The position numbers and the translations under genes were made by a program. A model generated the notes under the pieces. That model was given only the letters and a program-made list of their open reading frames with translations. It was not told the origin of the DNA and made no database searches. Shown one piece after another: positions 31,792 to 40,003 of a DNA stretch of 64,000 bases. Numbering within the stretch: position 1 is the first letter of the stretch; the number at the start of each line of letters is the position of its first letter. The stretch is from Streptomyces sp. NBC_01260 (GTDB lineage Bacteria > Actinomycetota > Actinomycetes > Streptomycetales > Streptomycetaceae). The stretch spans positions 9,060,355 through 9,124,354 of the forward strand of contig NZ_CP108464.1 of assembly GCF_036226405.1 (NCBI RefSeq), in the 5' to 3' direction.

Positions 31792-32977
31792 GTTTCGTCA
31801 AGCCGCAGAGGGGACCGGGTTGGCGGCTCGGGGCTGGATGTGCCGGTAGAGCTCGCGGGCGACATACCGCTTCAGACACCGGATGATCTCGCGCTTGGAC
31901 ATGCCCTCGGCGGTGCGTCGCTCCAGATATTTCTGGGTACGTTCGTCCCAGCGTATGCGGGTCTGCACGACGCGGTAGAGCGCGGCGTTGGCCTGGCGGT
32001 TGCCGCCGCGGTTCAGGCGCCGGCGTTGCGTCTTGCCGGAGGACTGCTCGAGCGGACTGACACCGCACAGAGCAGCGAAGGACGCCTCGTCGGTGATCCT
32101 GTCTGGGTTGTCACCTGCGGCAATGAGGAGGACTGCGGCGCTGTCGGGTCCGACGCCGACCAGGTCCAGCAGCTCGGGGCGGCAGGAGCGGACGGCCCGA
32201 GTGGTGCGCCGGGTGAGCTCTTTGACCTCGTCGGACAGGTACTGGACGCGGCGGGCGAGCAGACGCATGGTGAAGACGGCCTCGCCCCGGTCGCCGATGT
32301 CGAGGGCCGCGCAGGTCGCGACCAGCGCGGGATTGCTGAGTCTGGTGAGCAGTTCTCGCAGGTCCGGGTCGATGGACATGAGGACGGCCTTGAGCTGGTT
32401 CAGCGCCTGGGTGCGGGCTTTGACCGCTGATTCCTTGGCCAGTCGCAGGACCCGCATGTCTTCCGCGGGCCCGTCCGCGCTCTTCGGCACGGTGGTGGCC
32501 CGTCCGGACAGCACCGCGCGGGCGGCCGCATCCGCGTCGAGGGCGTCTGTCTTGCCTCGCTTGCGCCGGGTGGCACGGTCGGGCTGGTTGATTTCGACGA
32601 CTTCGATGCCCTCCCGACGCAGAAGACGGGTCAGTGCAGTTCCGAAGGATCCGGTGCACTCGACCCCCGCCCGACGCAGAACGCCGAACGACTGTCCCCA
32701 GGTCAGTAGCTGGTGATATCCGGCGGCGGTGGCCGGGAACTCCTGGTGGGCGAGTGAGGCGCCCAGGACGGTGATGACGGCGGCGACATGGACGTCCTTG
32801 TGAGTGTCCACCCCGAGGACCACTTCCTCCGCCGGCCGGGGGAGGTGCTGCGCGGGCAGCGCCGGCTGGGGCATGCTGGTGACGGTCACGAGGCTCCCTT
32901 GGACTGGGTCTGGTGGCTGGCACCGGTCCGGTGGGCGGTCAGAACTGTGACGGTGCTTTGTGCAGCAAAGCCCCTAT
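31792..32977 (-). mobile_element. IS110-family insertion sequence
   Basis: AAGCCCCTAT occurs directly on both sides (31782-31791 and 32968-32977), the short direct match usual for IS110 insertion without inverted repeats. It carries one intact transposase. Confidence 0.7.
31798..32889 (-). CDS. IS110-family transposase (DEDD type)
   Basis: 363 residues. The DEDD catalytic domain shows VVLGVDTHKDVHVAAVI, AGVECTGSFG and KRGKTDALDADAAARAVL. The Tnp20 domain follows with LVGVGPDSAAVLLIAAGDN and FAALCGVSPLEQSSGKTQRR, including the conserved Ser. Intact length. Such elements recombine with help of a bridge RNA from their own noncoding end, here likely 32890-32977 or the few bases after the stop. 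Confidence 0.9.
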   Translation of the reverse strand: MTVTSMPQPALPAQHLPRPAEEVVLGVDTHKDVHVAAVITVLGASLAHQEFPATAAGYHQLLTWGQSFGVLRRAGVECTGSFGTALTRLLRREGIEVVEINQPDRATRRKRGKTDALDADAAARAVLSGRATTVPKSADGPAEDMRVLRLAKESAVKARTQALNQLKAVLMSIDPDLRELLTRLSNPALVATCAALDIGDRGEAVFTMRLLARRVQYLSDEVKELTRRTTRAVRSCRPELLDLVGVGPDSAAVLLIAAGDNPDRITDEASFAALCGVSPLEQSSGKTQRRRLNRGGNRQANAALYRVVQTRIRWDERTQKYLERRTAEGMSKREIIRCLKRYVARELYRHIQPRAANPVPSAA

Positions 32978-33020
32978 CGGGACACGCTCACCGGGCCGGC
33001 GGCAGTACGCACCGCAGGAG

Positions 33021-33121
33021 GCCGGGGCCGACAGTTCCACACCAAGGCAGCTGCGGCCAGTTGTCACACGGGTCAGGCTCCGGCCCCCTGCGGCACATCC
33101 ACGATCCTCACAGTTGTCACA
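33021..33121 (+). repeat. 101-bp direct repeat, copy 2
   Basis: Identical to 18414-18514. Its right end TTGTCACA is simultaneously the IS630 codons for CDN (minus strand), so the repeat joins host sequence exactly at the shared AGTTGTCACA core, as copy 1 does at the ECF41 promoter. Confidence 0.9.
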
Positions 33122-33226
33122 GACGAGATGGACGTCGAGCCCGACGGGCACCGCTTTGTCGATCCGGATCAGGAACTTCTTGAACTCAATCGCGCGGTGG
33201 CGGCGGTGAAGCTGAGATATGACGGT
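33113..33226 (-). pseudogene. IS630 transposase, middle piece
   Basis: Minus strand reads QLHRRHRAIEFKKFLIRIDK, then AVPVGLDVHLVCDN, the stretch with the second catalytic Asp. It connects the N-terminal piece (ending NITDGTV at 36049) with the C-terminal piece. Confidence 0.8.
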
Positions 33227-33349
33227 TGTCGGCGTACACGTGAACGCACATAGCCGCGTACGGATGAACGTACAGAGCTTTTGATGCGCTGAGGGCCGGC
33301 CCCCGGCACGCTGCTGCTTGTCGTCCAAAGTTGCAGAGAGGGGTGGGCC

Positions 33350-34765
33350 ATGGTCCTGGACCCGCAGCGGTGGCTGGAGCTTCGGCGTTTCCGCGGCCTG
33401 GTGGAGTCCGGGGCGATAAGCCTGTCGGAGGTCGCCAAGGAAACCGGGCTGAACTGGCGGACGGTCAGCAAGTACCTGTCTGCTGACTCGTCCGCGCCTC
33501 CGCGCCGGACGGCGAGTGGTCAGCCGCGCAAGCGAGTGGTCGACGACGTCGCTCCGCTGATCGACGCGATGCTGCGGGCCGAGGTCCTGATGAAGGCCGC
33601 GGTGATTCACGAGCGGCTGGCCACGGAGTACGGGTTCACCGGGAACTATCAGCGGGTCAAGCTCTACGTGCAGGAAGCCCGCCCAAGGATCGCGGAGGAA
33701 CTGGGGATCACCCCGCGAGAGCTGGCAGGGATGCATCGCAGGTTCGAGGTGATCCCGGGTGCTCAGGCTCAGGTGGACTGGGGCGATGAGGGCAGGATCC
33801 TGGCCCACATGGGCATCCCGAAGGTCTACTCCTTCCACATGGTGCTGTCGTACTCGCGTGATCCGTTTTGCTGCTTCACCACCAGCCTGGACCTGCAGAC
33901 GTTCTTCGACTGCCATCGGCGGGCATTCGCGCACTTCAACGGGGTGCCGATGACGATCGTCTATGACCGGACCAAGACAGTCGTCCGCCGTCACGTCGCC
34001 CCAGGTGAGGCGGTTCCACTGCATCCGGAGGCGGTCGGATTCGCCGGCCACTACGACTTCGACATCGATGTGCTGGCCGCCTACCGCCCCCAGGGCAAAG
34101 GCCGCGTCGAACGCCAGGTCCTGATCGTCCGCGACCACGTTCTCTCCGGCCGGGCCTTCTCCTGCATCGAGGAAATGGACGCCGCCTTCACCGCCTGGGT
34201 GCCGAAACGACGAGCCCAGACGCACCGGACTCACCAGCAGGTCATCGGTGAGCGGGCAGCTCGTGACCACGCGGCTCTCAAGCCGTTGCCACCCACTCCG
34301 TATCTGGTGGCCGAACGTCATCTGCGGCCGGTCGGCAAGGACTGTCTGGTCGCCTTCGGCGGGAACCTCTACTCAGTCCCCGCCCGCAAGGTCCGACCGC
34401 GTCAGCTGGTGGAGATCAGGGCCACGAAGTCGCAGGTCATGCTGCATTCCACCATTGCCGACTCCGGTGGCGAGACGCTGCTTGCCATGCATCCACGGGC
34501 AGTCGGACGCGGGGTCCGTGTCGTCGAAGAACAGCACTGGGACGAGCTGCCCACCGGCAAAGGACGCCGGACCACCACCGGCGACGCCTTGCCCCGGCCG
34601 CGTCACGAACGCCCCTTGGGCGAGGAGGCCGGACCGCTGCAAGCTCTCCTCAACCGGGCTGCGGCGACCCGCGTCGAGGTCGGCCGCCGACCGTTGTCGG
34701 TCTATGACGAGCTGACCGGGACCCGCCCTTTCACCAGTAACCGAGCGACGAAGGAATCGTCTTGA
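33350..34765 (+). CDS. istA: IS21-family transposase IstA
   Basis: 471 residues from ATG 33350. N-terminal HTH in SLSEVAKETGLNWRTVSKYL. The rve integrase core has AQVDWGDEG (first Asp), MTIVYDRTKTVV (second Asp) and GKGRVERQV (Glu). The C-terminal Mu-type DNA-binding region contains CLVAFGGNLYSVPARKVRPR. The stop overlaps istB by 4 nt. Confidence 0.92.
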   Translation: MVLDPQRWLELRRFRGLVESGAISLSEVAKETGLNWRTVSKYLSADSSAPPRRTASGQPRKRVVDDVAPLIDAMLRAEVLMKAAVIHERLATEYGFTGNYQRVKLYVQEARPRIAEELGITPRELAGMHRRFEVIPGAQAQVDWGDEGRILAHMGIPKVYSFHMVLSYSRDPFCCFTTSLDLQTFFDCHRRAFAHFNGVPMTIVYDRTKTVVRRHVAPGEAVPLHPEAVGFAGHYDFDIDVLAAYRPQGKGRVERQVLIVRDHVLSGRAFSCIEEMDAAFTAWVPKRRAQTHRTHQQVIGERAARDHAALKPLPPTPYLVAERHLRPVGKDCLVAFGGNLYSVPARKVRPRQLVEIRATKSQVMLHSTIADSGGETLLAMHPRAVGRGVRVVEEQHWDELPTGKGRRTTTGDALPRPRHERPLGEEAGPLQALLNRAAATRVEVGRRPLSVYDELTGTRPFTSNRATKESS

Positions 34766-35532
34766 GCGAGCTGACCGGCAACCGCATCCGCACCACGGCG
34801 ACCAAGCTCGGCCTGCCCCACCTGGCGGAAACCATCAACGAGTACACCCGGCGGGCGGACGAGGGGAAGATGGGCTACCTCGACTTCCTCGACCTCGTTC
34901 TCTCCGAGGAACTCGCCGTCCGAGACGACCGCCGCTTCCGACAGGGCCTGCGGCTCTCCCGGCTGCCGCACCACAAAACGATCGATGAGTACGACTTCTC
35001 GTTCCAGCCCGAGCTCGACCCGCGCAAGATCAAAGACCTGGCCACCCTGTCCTTCGTCGAAGCAAAGGCCAATGCCGCCCTGCTGGGGCCGCCCGGCGTC
35101 GGCAAGACCCACATTGCGATCGCGCTGGCGGTCGCGGCCTGCCGGGCCGGCTACTCGATCTACTTCACCAGCCTCGACGACATGGTCCGCAACCTCAAAG
35201 CAGCCGAGGCGGCCGGACGTCTGACCAGCAAACTGGGCTCCTACCTGCGGCCGAGCGTTCTCGTGGTCGATGAAGTCGGCTACCAGCCCCTCGAACGCGC
35301 CGAGGCGAACCTGGTCTTCCAGGTCATCTCAAAGCGCTACGAAAAGGGCTCAATCATCCTGACCTCGAACAAGACCTTCAGCGAATGGGGCCAGGTCTTC
35401 GGCGACGAAGTCCTCGCCACCGCCATCCTCGACCGCCTCCTGCACCACTGCGAAGTCGTCGCCATCAACGGCCCCAGCTACCGGCTGAAGAACCGCCTCA
35501 AGGCCATCGAGCGCGAGACGGAAGTCGCCTGA
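34762..35532 (+). CDS. istB: IS21-family helper ATPase IstB
   Basis: 256 residues. AAA+ ATPase with Walker A LLGPPGVGKTHIAIAL and Walker B VLVVDEVGYQPL, plus the IstB N-terminal helix bundle (GLPHLAETINEYTRRADEGK). It loads IstA onto target DNA. Intact. Confidence 0.93.
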   Translation: MSELTGNRIRTTATKLGLPHLAETINEYTRRADEGKMGYLDFLDLVLSEELAVRDDRRFRQGLRLSRLPHHKTIDEYDFSFQPELDPRKIKDLATLSFVEAKANAALLGPPGVGKTHIAIALAVAACRAGYSIYFTSLDDMVRNLKAAEAAGRLTSKLGSYLRPSVLVVDEVGYQPLERAEANLVFQVISKRYEKGSIILTSNKTFSEWGQVFGDEVLATAILDRLLHHCEVVAINGPSYRLKNRLKAIERETEVA

Positions 35533-35541
35533 TCCGGGGAC

Positions 35542-35964
35542 TCAATCCTGGCCCAGCTCCTCGCCCGGCGGGATGAAGGCGTCGGCACTGTCGGCATCCT
35601 CAACATGCCCGTGAGCGTCCATCGTGATGGCCGTTGCCCGGCCCTGCGAGGTGATCAGCCACGCGAGTACCTGTTCCGTGAGCGGGGTGTTTCCCGGGCC
35701 CTCGTCCTTCCAGTGGGCCCGCCACCCGCCACCAGGAACGGCGGCTACGACCTGGTCGGCCTTCTCAAGGTGGGAGAAGGCCTCGTAGTCCGTGACGGGA
35801 CGCATAGCTCCTCGCCTCGGGTCGACTACAAGCGCCGTTCCAGTTGCCGGGTCCCATGCCTCCACCCGCACCATGCGGCCAATCTCGGTCTCGGTGCCAT
35901 TGAAGATCGCGGTCCAGCCGGTCTGATTGAAGTAACGAAGGTCCACCGCCCCATCCTCTCGCAT
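35542..35964 (-). CDS. Hypothetical passenger protein inside the IS21 element
   Basis: 140 residues from ATG 35964 (MREDGAVDLRYFNQTGWTAI). It is beta-rich and acidic with VEAWDPATGTALVVDPRRGA and a central AAVPGGGWRAHWKDEG. No membrane segment. It is convergent with istB and lies within the element's ends, so it moves with it. Unrecognised; not part of the standard IS21 set. Confidence 0.6.
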   Translation of the reverse strand: MREDGAVDLRYFNQTGWTAIFNGTETEIGRMVRVEAWDPATGTALVVDPRRGAMRPVTDYEAFSHLEKADQVVAAVPGGGWRAHWKDEGPGNTPLTEQVLAWLITSQGRATAITMDAHGHVEDADSADAFIPPGEELGQD

Positions 35965-36048
35965 GGCAATGAGCGCAGCGGGCGGCTACTTGCTCTGCAC
36001 GTTCAACCGTACGCACCTCTGCACATACGCGAGTACGCCGACAACGGT

Positions 36049-36960
36049 TCCGTCAGTGATGTTGAAGGCGGCGAACAGGCTGGTGATGCCATGCCGGTAG
36101 TAGTCGTGGGTCCGGCGTTCGGGCATGCCCGGCATCATCGGCAGGACCGGCTGTGAGCGGTCCAGGGCCTGGATCTGGGATTTCTCGTCCACGCAGAGCA
36201 CGACCGCCTTCTCGGGCGGGTGATGGTACAAACCGACGACATCGACGACCTTGGCGACGAACTGCGGGTCGGTGGACAGTTTGAAGGAGTCCTGCAGGTG
36301 CGGCTTGAGGTCGAACTTCTTCCAGATCCGGCCGATGGTCGACTTCGACAGGCCGGTGCGCTGAGCCATCGAGGCCCGTGACCAGTGGGTGTCTCTGCCC
36401 GCGGTCGACTCCAGGGTGGCCACGATGACCTCTTCGACCTGGTCGAGAAGGATCGAGGGTGGCCGACCCGAGCGGGGCTCGTCGTGCAGACCGTCGAGGC
36501 GTTGGGCGATGAACCGGGCCCGCCAGCGGTCCACGGTCGATCTGTCGACGCCGAGGTCGGCCGCGGCCTGCTGGTTCGTCCCGCCCTCCGCGCAGCGCAG
36601 CACGATCTTGGCTCGCAACGCGAGGAACTGGGCGGTCTTCGCCCGCCGCGCCCACTGCGTCAGCTGCGTCCGCTCAGCCTCGTTCAGGACCAGGTCGGCC
36701 TTGGGTCGGCCGATCCAGCCGGCGTCCTCAAGCCCGGCCATCCGCTCTGCGGCGAAAGCCCGACGCCACTTGCCAACCGTCTTGGCCTGGACACCGACGA
36801 CGCGTGCGACACCCGCGTTCGACATGCCCTCAGCGCACGCCAGGAGGATCCGAGCCTTCTCGGCCGAGCGCCGGTCTGGCCATTCCGTCCGGCGCACCAA
36901 CTCGGCACGCTCTTCCCCTGACAACGTGATCTTCACAGCAGAAGGGCCGGGATGTGACAT
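36049..36960 (-). pseudogene. IS630 transposase, N-terminal piece
   Basis: Starts at ATG 36960 ([20 protein letters not shown]). Two HTH units follow ([20 protein letters not shown] and [20 protein letters not shown]), then the first catalytic Asp in [19 protein letters not shown]. Reading continues to FNITDGTV and is then cut by the IS21 right end, which adds a false tail to 35986. Confidence 0.88.
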
Positions 36961-37169
36961 GACAACAGGGTACTGACTAACCATGGGATTTCTGGCGCAT
37001 CACACTAGTGCGTACTGCCGATCACCGCCCGCCTCCGGAGCCACGCCGCCGGACGCGGGGGTCAAGGTCCTGCGGGGCCCGCTCCTTCCCGTTCTGCGTT
37101 CCGTCGTGTCCACGGCAGTCGTACGAGCCGGGACCGGGGGCGTGGCCCGGCCCGGCAGAGGAGTACGTC

Positions 37170-38201
37170 ATGCCGAAGAACCAGTCCACCGCCGCACAGA
37201 CCGCCCGCAGGGCGAGCCGGGGCGGAGCCAAGTACACCGAGGCCCTGCGCCGTGCGGGGACCGGCGATGCGCCGCACGCACCACACGTCCTGCGGTTCCT
37301 GGCGGAGCGCTCAGGGAACCTCTACCACCTGGTTGGCGGGATCGCGGCGGCCTGGGCACACAGTGGACAGCGGGTCCTGCTCCTCGAGGAAGCCGAGGAC
37401 TACTGGAGCTGGACCATGAGCGGCGCGCGTCGCGGCCGGGGCCGCCGCAAGATTGAGCCGGCCACCCCGCCGGAGCCGACGACCAGCACGCTGTGGGCCT
37501 CGCCGGACGGCCCCGGCCTCCTGACACACCACGCCTGCATGTGGCAGGTCCGCCACGCCTCGCAGGAGAGCGACCGCGGCTTGCCCCGCACCGACCGCAG
37601 CCCGCTCACGTCGGCGGTGACCGACGCTCTCGGCACCCACGACGTGATCGTCCTTGTGCCGAAGCACTGGTCCTACCCCGACCGTGAGAACGCAACGGCG
37701 CACGTCGTGATCGGGGAGATCGACATCTTCCCCGACACCGACTGCAGGACCGCACTCCCCGGCCCCGGGAACGAAGAGAAGGGCGTCCCGCTGAGCCCCG
37801 AGCAGAGCGCGGCAGTGCTGCGCGAGCGCTGTCTGGGCTTCCTCTTCGGATTCCCGCACCTCCCCATCGCCCTGGACGGGTTGATCTGGCAGTCGAACTG
37901 GGAGCTGCCCGTCGACGCGGACTACCTGGCGGGAGTCGACCGGGACATGGGCCGTGCCGGACTGCGCCCCATGGGCTGGTCGCTCGCCGGGCAGCGCCGG
38001 TCTGACCCGCACAAGCAGCTGCCCGAGCCCGACCGGCTGAAGGACCCCGGCTTCGTCCAGCAGTACCAGCTCTCGAACTCGCCACCTGATCAAGTGGAAA
38101 AGGCTCACTGTGACCGATCCGGTAACGCGGGAGCTGAAGTGAATTCACCAATCCCACGAATCGAATATCTTTTTAACATCTTCAATACTTGTGATGCCTA
38201 G
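37170..38201 (+). pseudogene. ParA-like protein, C-terminus replaced
   Basis: From ATG 37170 with AGAGGAG upstream. The N-terminal region (LAERSGNLYHLVGGIAAAWA, HSGQRVLLLEEAED) has the shape of a ParA/SIMIBI P-loop region but lacks the GKT residues. Later motifs include AVTDALGTHDVIVLVPKHW and CLGFLFGFPHLPIALDGLIW. From about residue 305 (near 38080) composition changes and the frame runs through low-GC DNA to 38201. A plasmid-partition or related role is only a guess. Confidence 0.5.
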
Positions 38202-38528
38202 AAATGTGCACACGGCTGCGGTGACAGCGAAAAAGGTTGACCAGTATGTTGAATAAGAGAGCTTTCCCTTTCTTATCTCTCGAGCCAACTCCTCTCCGAG
38301 TAGTGAGAGAAGAGCTATAGGGCCGAGGAGGAGAGAGCAGAAGACCACGTCTTGCTCCCATGACGGTTTTTCACCAGGTTTAAGGTCGAGGGAGTATACA
38401 TAATCAAGCATCAGAAATAGCCCGACGCCAATTCCTAAGTAACTCCAGATGCCAGTTAGAATACCGTTGGATTCGGTGTTGGATTCAGTGCTAAATTCCC
38501 CGTTTTCTTCACCATCGTCTTCCTTCAC
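38145..38528 (-). CDS. Low-GC membrane protein
   Basis: 127 residues from ATG 38528. An acidic N-terminus (MKEDDGEENGEFSTESNTES) is followed by about three membrane helices (YLGIGVGLFLMLDYVY, VVFCSLLLGPIALLSLLG, STFFAVTAAVCTFLG). GC content is far below that of the surroundings, a sign of recent transfer. The 3' end overlaps the tail of the ParA-like frame. Unrecognised. Confidence 0.65.
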   Translation of the reverse strand: MKEDDGEENGEFSTESNTESNGILTGIWSYLGIGVGLFLMLDYVYSLDLKPGEKPSWEQDVVFCSLLLGPIALLSLLGEELAREIRKGKLSYSTYWSTFFAVTAAVCTFLGITSIEDVKKIFDSWDW

Positions 38529-38766
38529 GTTTCCCCCGGTTTCGGATTCGTCAGTCGCGATAGTTGATCATTCTGCGGATGCGTCGCACGGCAAGATACC
38601 GCTACCGGCCTCAGCTGTGAGGAGGATGGCGTGGCTGACCTGTTCGGTGGTACGGGTGGCCACCTGCGGTTCTCGTTCGTCGGATGCGACGTCGACGCGT
38701 GGTAGCCCAGGTGGCTTCTTCGGCCCCGCCAGCGCTGGGCTGGGGGCGCGGGTGCGGCGGTGCCGG

Positions 38767-38955
38767 TCAGTTGGTGGGCCAGGGTTTGCCCTGCCAGCAC
38801 CACCGGCCGTGTCCGTCGCGTACGTAGGCGGGGTCACCGGGGCCGGTGTCCCCGCCCACCAAGGCGCCGTACTCACCGTTCTGCTCCTGGACGGGGTGGA
38901 GTTCGACGGTCTGCCCGTTCAGCGGGCCGCCGGTCATCTGTGCTGTCTCACTCAT
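38767..38955 (-). CDS. Small hypothetical protein
   Basis: 62 residues from ATG 38955 (MSETAQMTGGPLNGQTVELH) with PVQEQNGEYGALVGGDTGPG and a C-terminal WCWQGKPWPTN. Typical of short tail or plasmid accessory proteins in Streptomyces. No function can be assigned. Lies 31 bases after the TnpB fragment's stop, same strand. Confidence 0.6.
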   Translation of the reverse strand: MSETAQMTGGPLNGQTVELHPVQEQNGEYGALVGGDTGPGDPAYVRDGHGRWCWQGKPWPTN

Positions 38956-38985
38956 GGTGTGTCCTCGACCTTCAGTGCCTGGTTC

Positions 38986-39894
38986 TTACCGCTGGTCGGT
39001 GGTGTCGAGTGCGCGGTGTTTGATGTTGTGGGCGGCGCCGATGTCGGCGTGGGTGGCGTGTCCGCACTGTGTGCATTCGAAGACGGAGCGGGTGCGCCGG
39101 CTTTTGCGGTCGACGTGCCCGCACTGGTGGCAGGTCTGTGAGGTGTAGGCGGGGTTGACCGCGGTGACCCTGACGCCGTGGCGCTTGGCCTTGTACTCGA
39201 TCTGCCGGCGGATCTCGCCGAAGCCGACATCGAGGATGGCCCGGTTCAGCCCGGCCTTCGCCGCCACGTTCCGCCCGGGTGCGTCCTGGGTGCCGCGCGC
39301 GGAGCGGGTCATGTTCTTCACCCGCAGGTCCTCGACCGCGATGTGCGCGAACTGGGTCACGAGCTGCTTCGTCAGCAGATGCTGTGTCGAGGCGCGCCGC
39401 TGCGCGACCAGCCCCATGAGCCGTGCGACCTGGTCCCGGGCCTCCCGCCAGCCCGCGCTCTGCCTGTGTGCGGGAAGCCCTCGCACGTGGCGGCGGGACA
39501 TCCGCCGCTGCCACTTCGTCAGCTGGCGCACCGCGTTGTCCAGGTGCCGGGGGTTCTCGAACAACTGCGTTTTACCCTGCGCGGTGATCACCGGCTCGGA
39601 GGCCGCCGCGATGACAGCCACGCCCAGGTCGACCCCGACGGTCCCGCCGTCCCGCTGCTTGCGCGTGGGCAGGGCCGGCACCGGGGCAGCGATCCGGACA
39701 TTGAACGACGCGTCGTGTCCGAAGTCGCAGTGGAGCTGGAACTCGGCCACCCCGACGACGGCTTCGTGGAGCTCGGCGACAACGACGCTCAGCCCCTCGG
39801 GCTCGTAGCCCCAGCCGTCTCCCAGACCGTTCGCGGCCAGCAGCGCCGCCACCACTGAGTAGTCGGCCGCGGTGATGGCACGGATGAGCGCCAT
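38986..39894 (-). pseudogene. Chimera: GNAT N-terminus joined to the RuvC half of a TnpB
   Basis: From ATG 39894 the first 62 residues (MALIRAITAADYSVVAALLA, then VVVAELHEAVVGVAEFQLHC) are the start of a GNAT acetyltransferase. At about 39708 the frame becomes TnpB/OrfB: first RuvC Asp in GGTVGVDLGV, Glu in IAVEDLRVKNM, a four-Cys zinc finger (TCHQCG and FECTQCG) and the last Asp in HADIGAAHNIKHRALD. The TnpB N-terminal recognition domains are missing. The nuclease triad is intact but the protein is truncated, so it is probably inactive. No downstream right-end RNA element is evident. Confidence 0.8.
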
Positions 39895-40003
39895 GGCCAG
39901 ATTGTCCCAGGACCGTAGCGGCGTGGAGGGCATCGGCGTCAGCTTTGGCGTCGGTATCCCGGAATTCCTCAAGGGACTCCTCGTCGGGGTGAGCGCGCCT
40001 TGG

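Larger units (their letters stand above)
33227..36043 (+). mobile_element. IS21-family insertion sequence with a passenger gene
   Basis: Ends TGTCGGCGTAC at 33227 and, inverted, at 36043. Secondary matches CGTACGG-TGAACGT-CAGAG follow further in at both ends. 5-bp target duplication ACGGT at 33222-33226 and 36044-36048. It contains istA, istB and an extra minus-strand gene between istB and the right end. Confidence 0.9.
31438..37004 (-). mobile_element. IS630-family element split by nested insertions
   Basis: Matching ends TGTGATGCGCCAGAAATCC at 31438 and, on the minus strand, at 37004. CTAG flanks both sides (31434-31437 and 37005-37008). Its transposase gene lies in three pieces: 36049-36960, 33113-33226 and 31463-31780. 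The intervening DNA is an IS21 element, a roughly 146-base insertion carrying the 101-bp repeat, and an IS110 element inside that insertion. Confidence 0.88.

Noticed and set aside
18417..33121. Calling the whole 14.6 kb between the 101-bp repeats an integrative element
   Set aside because: It contains IS remnants but no integrase of its own, and copy 2 lies inside an IS630 element. Tandem acquisition of a small unit explains the repeats equally well.
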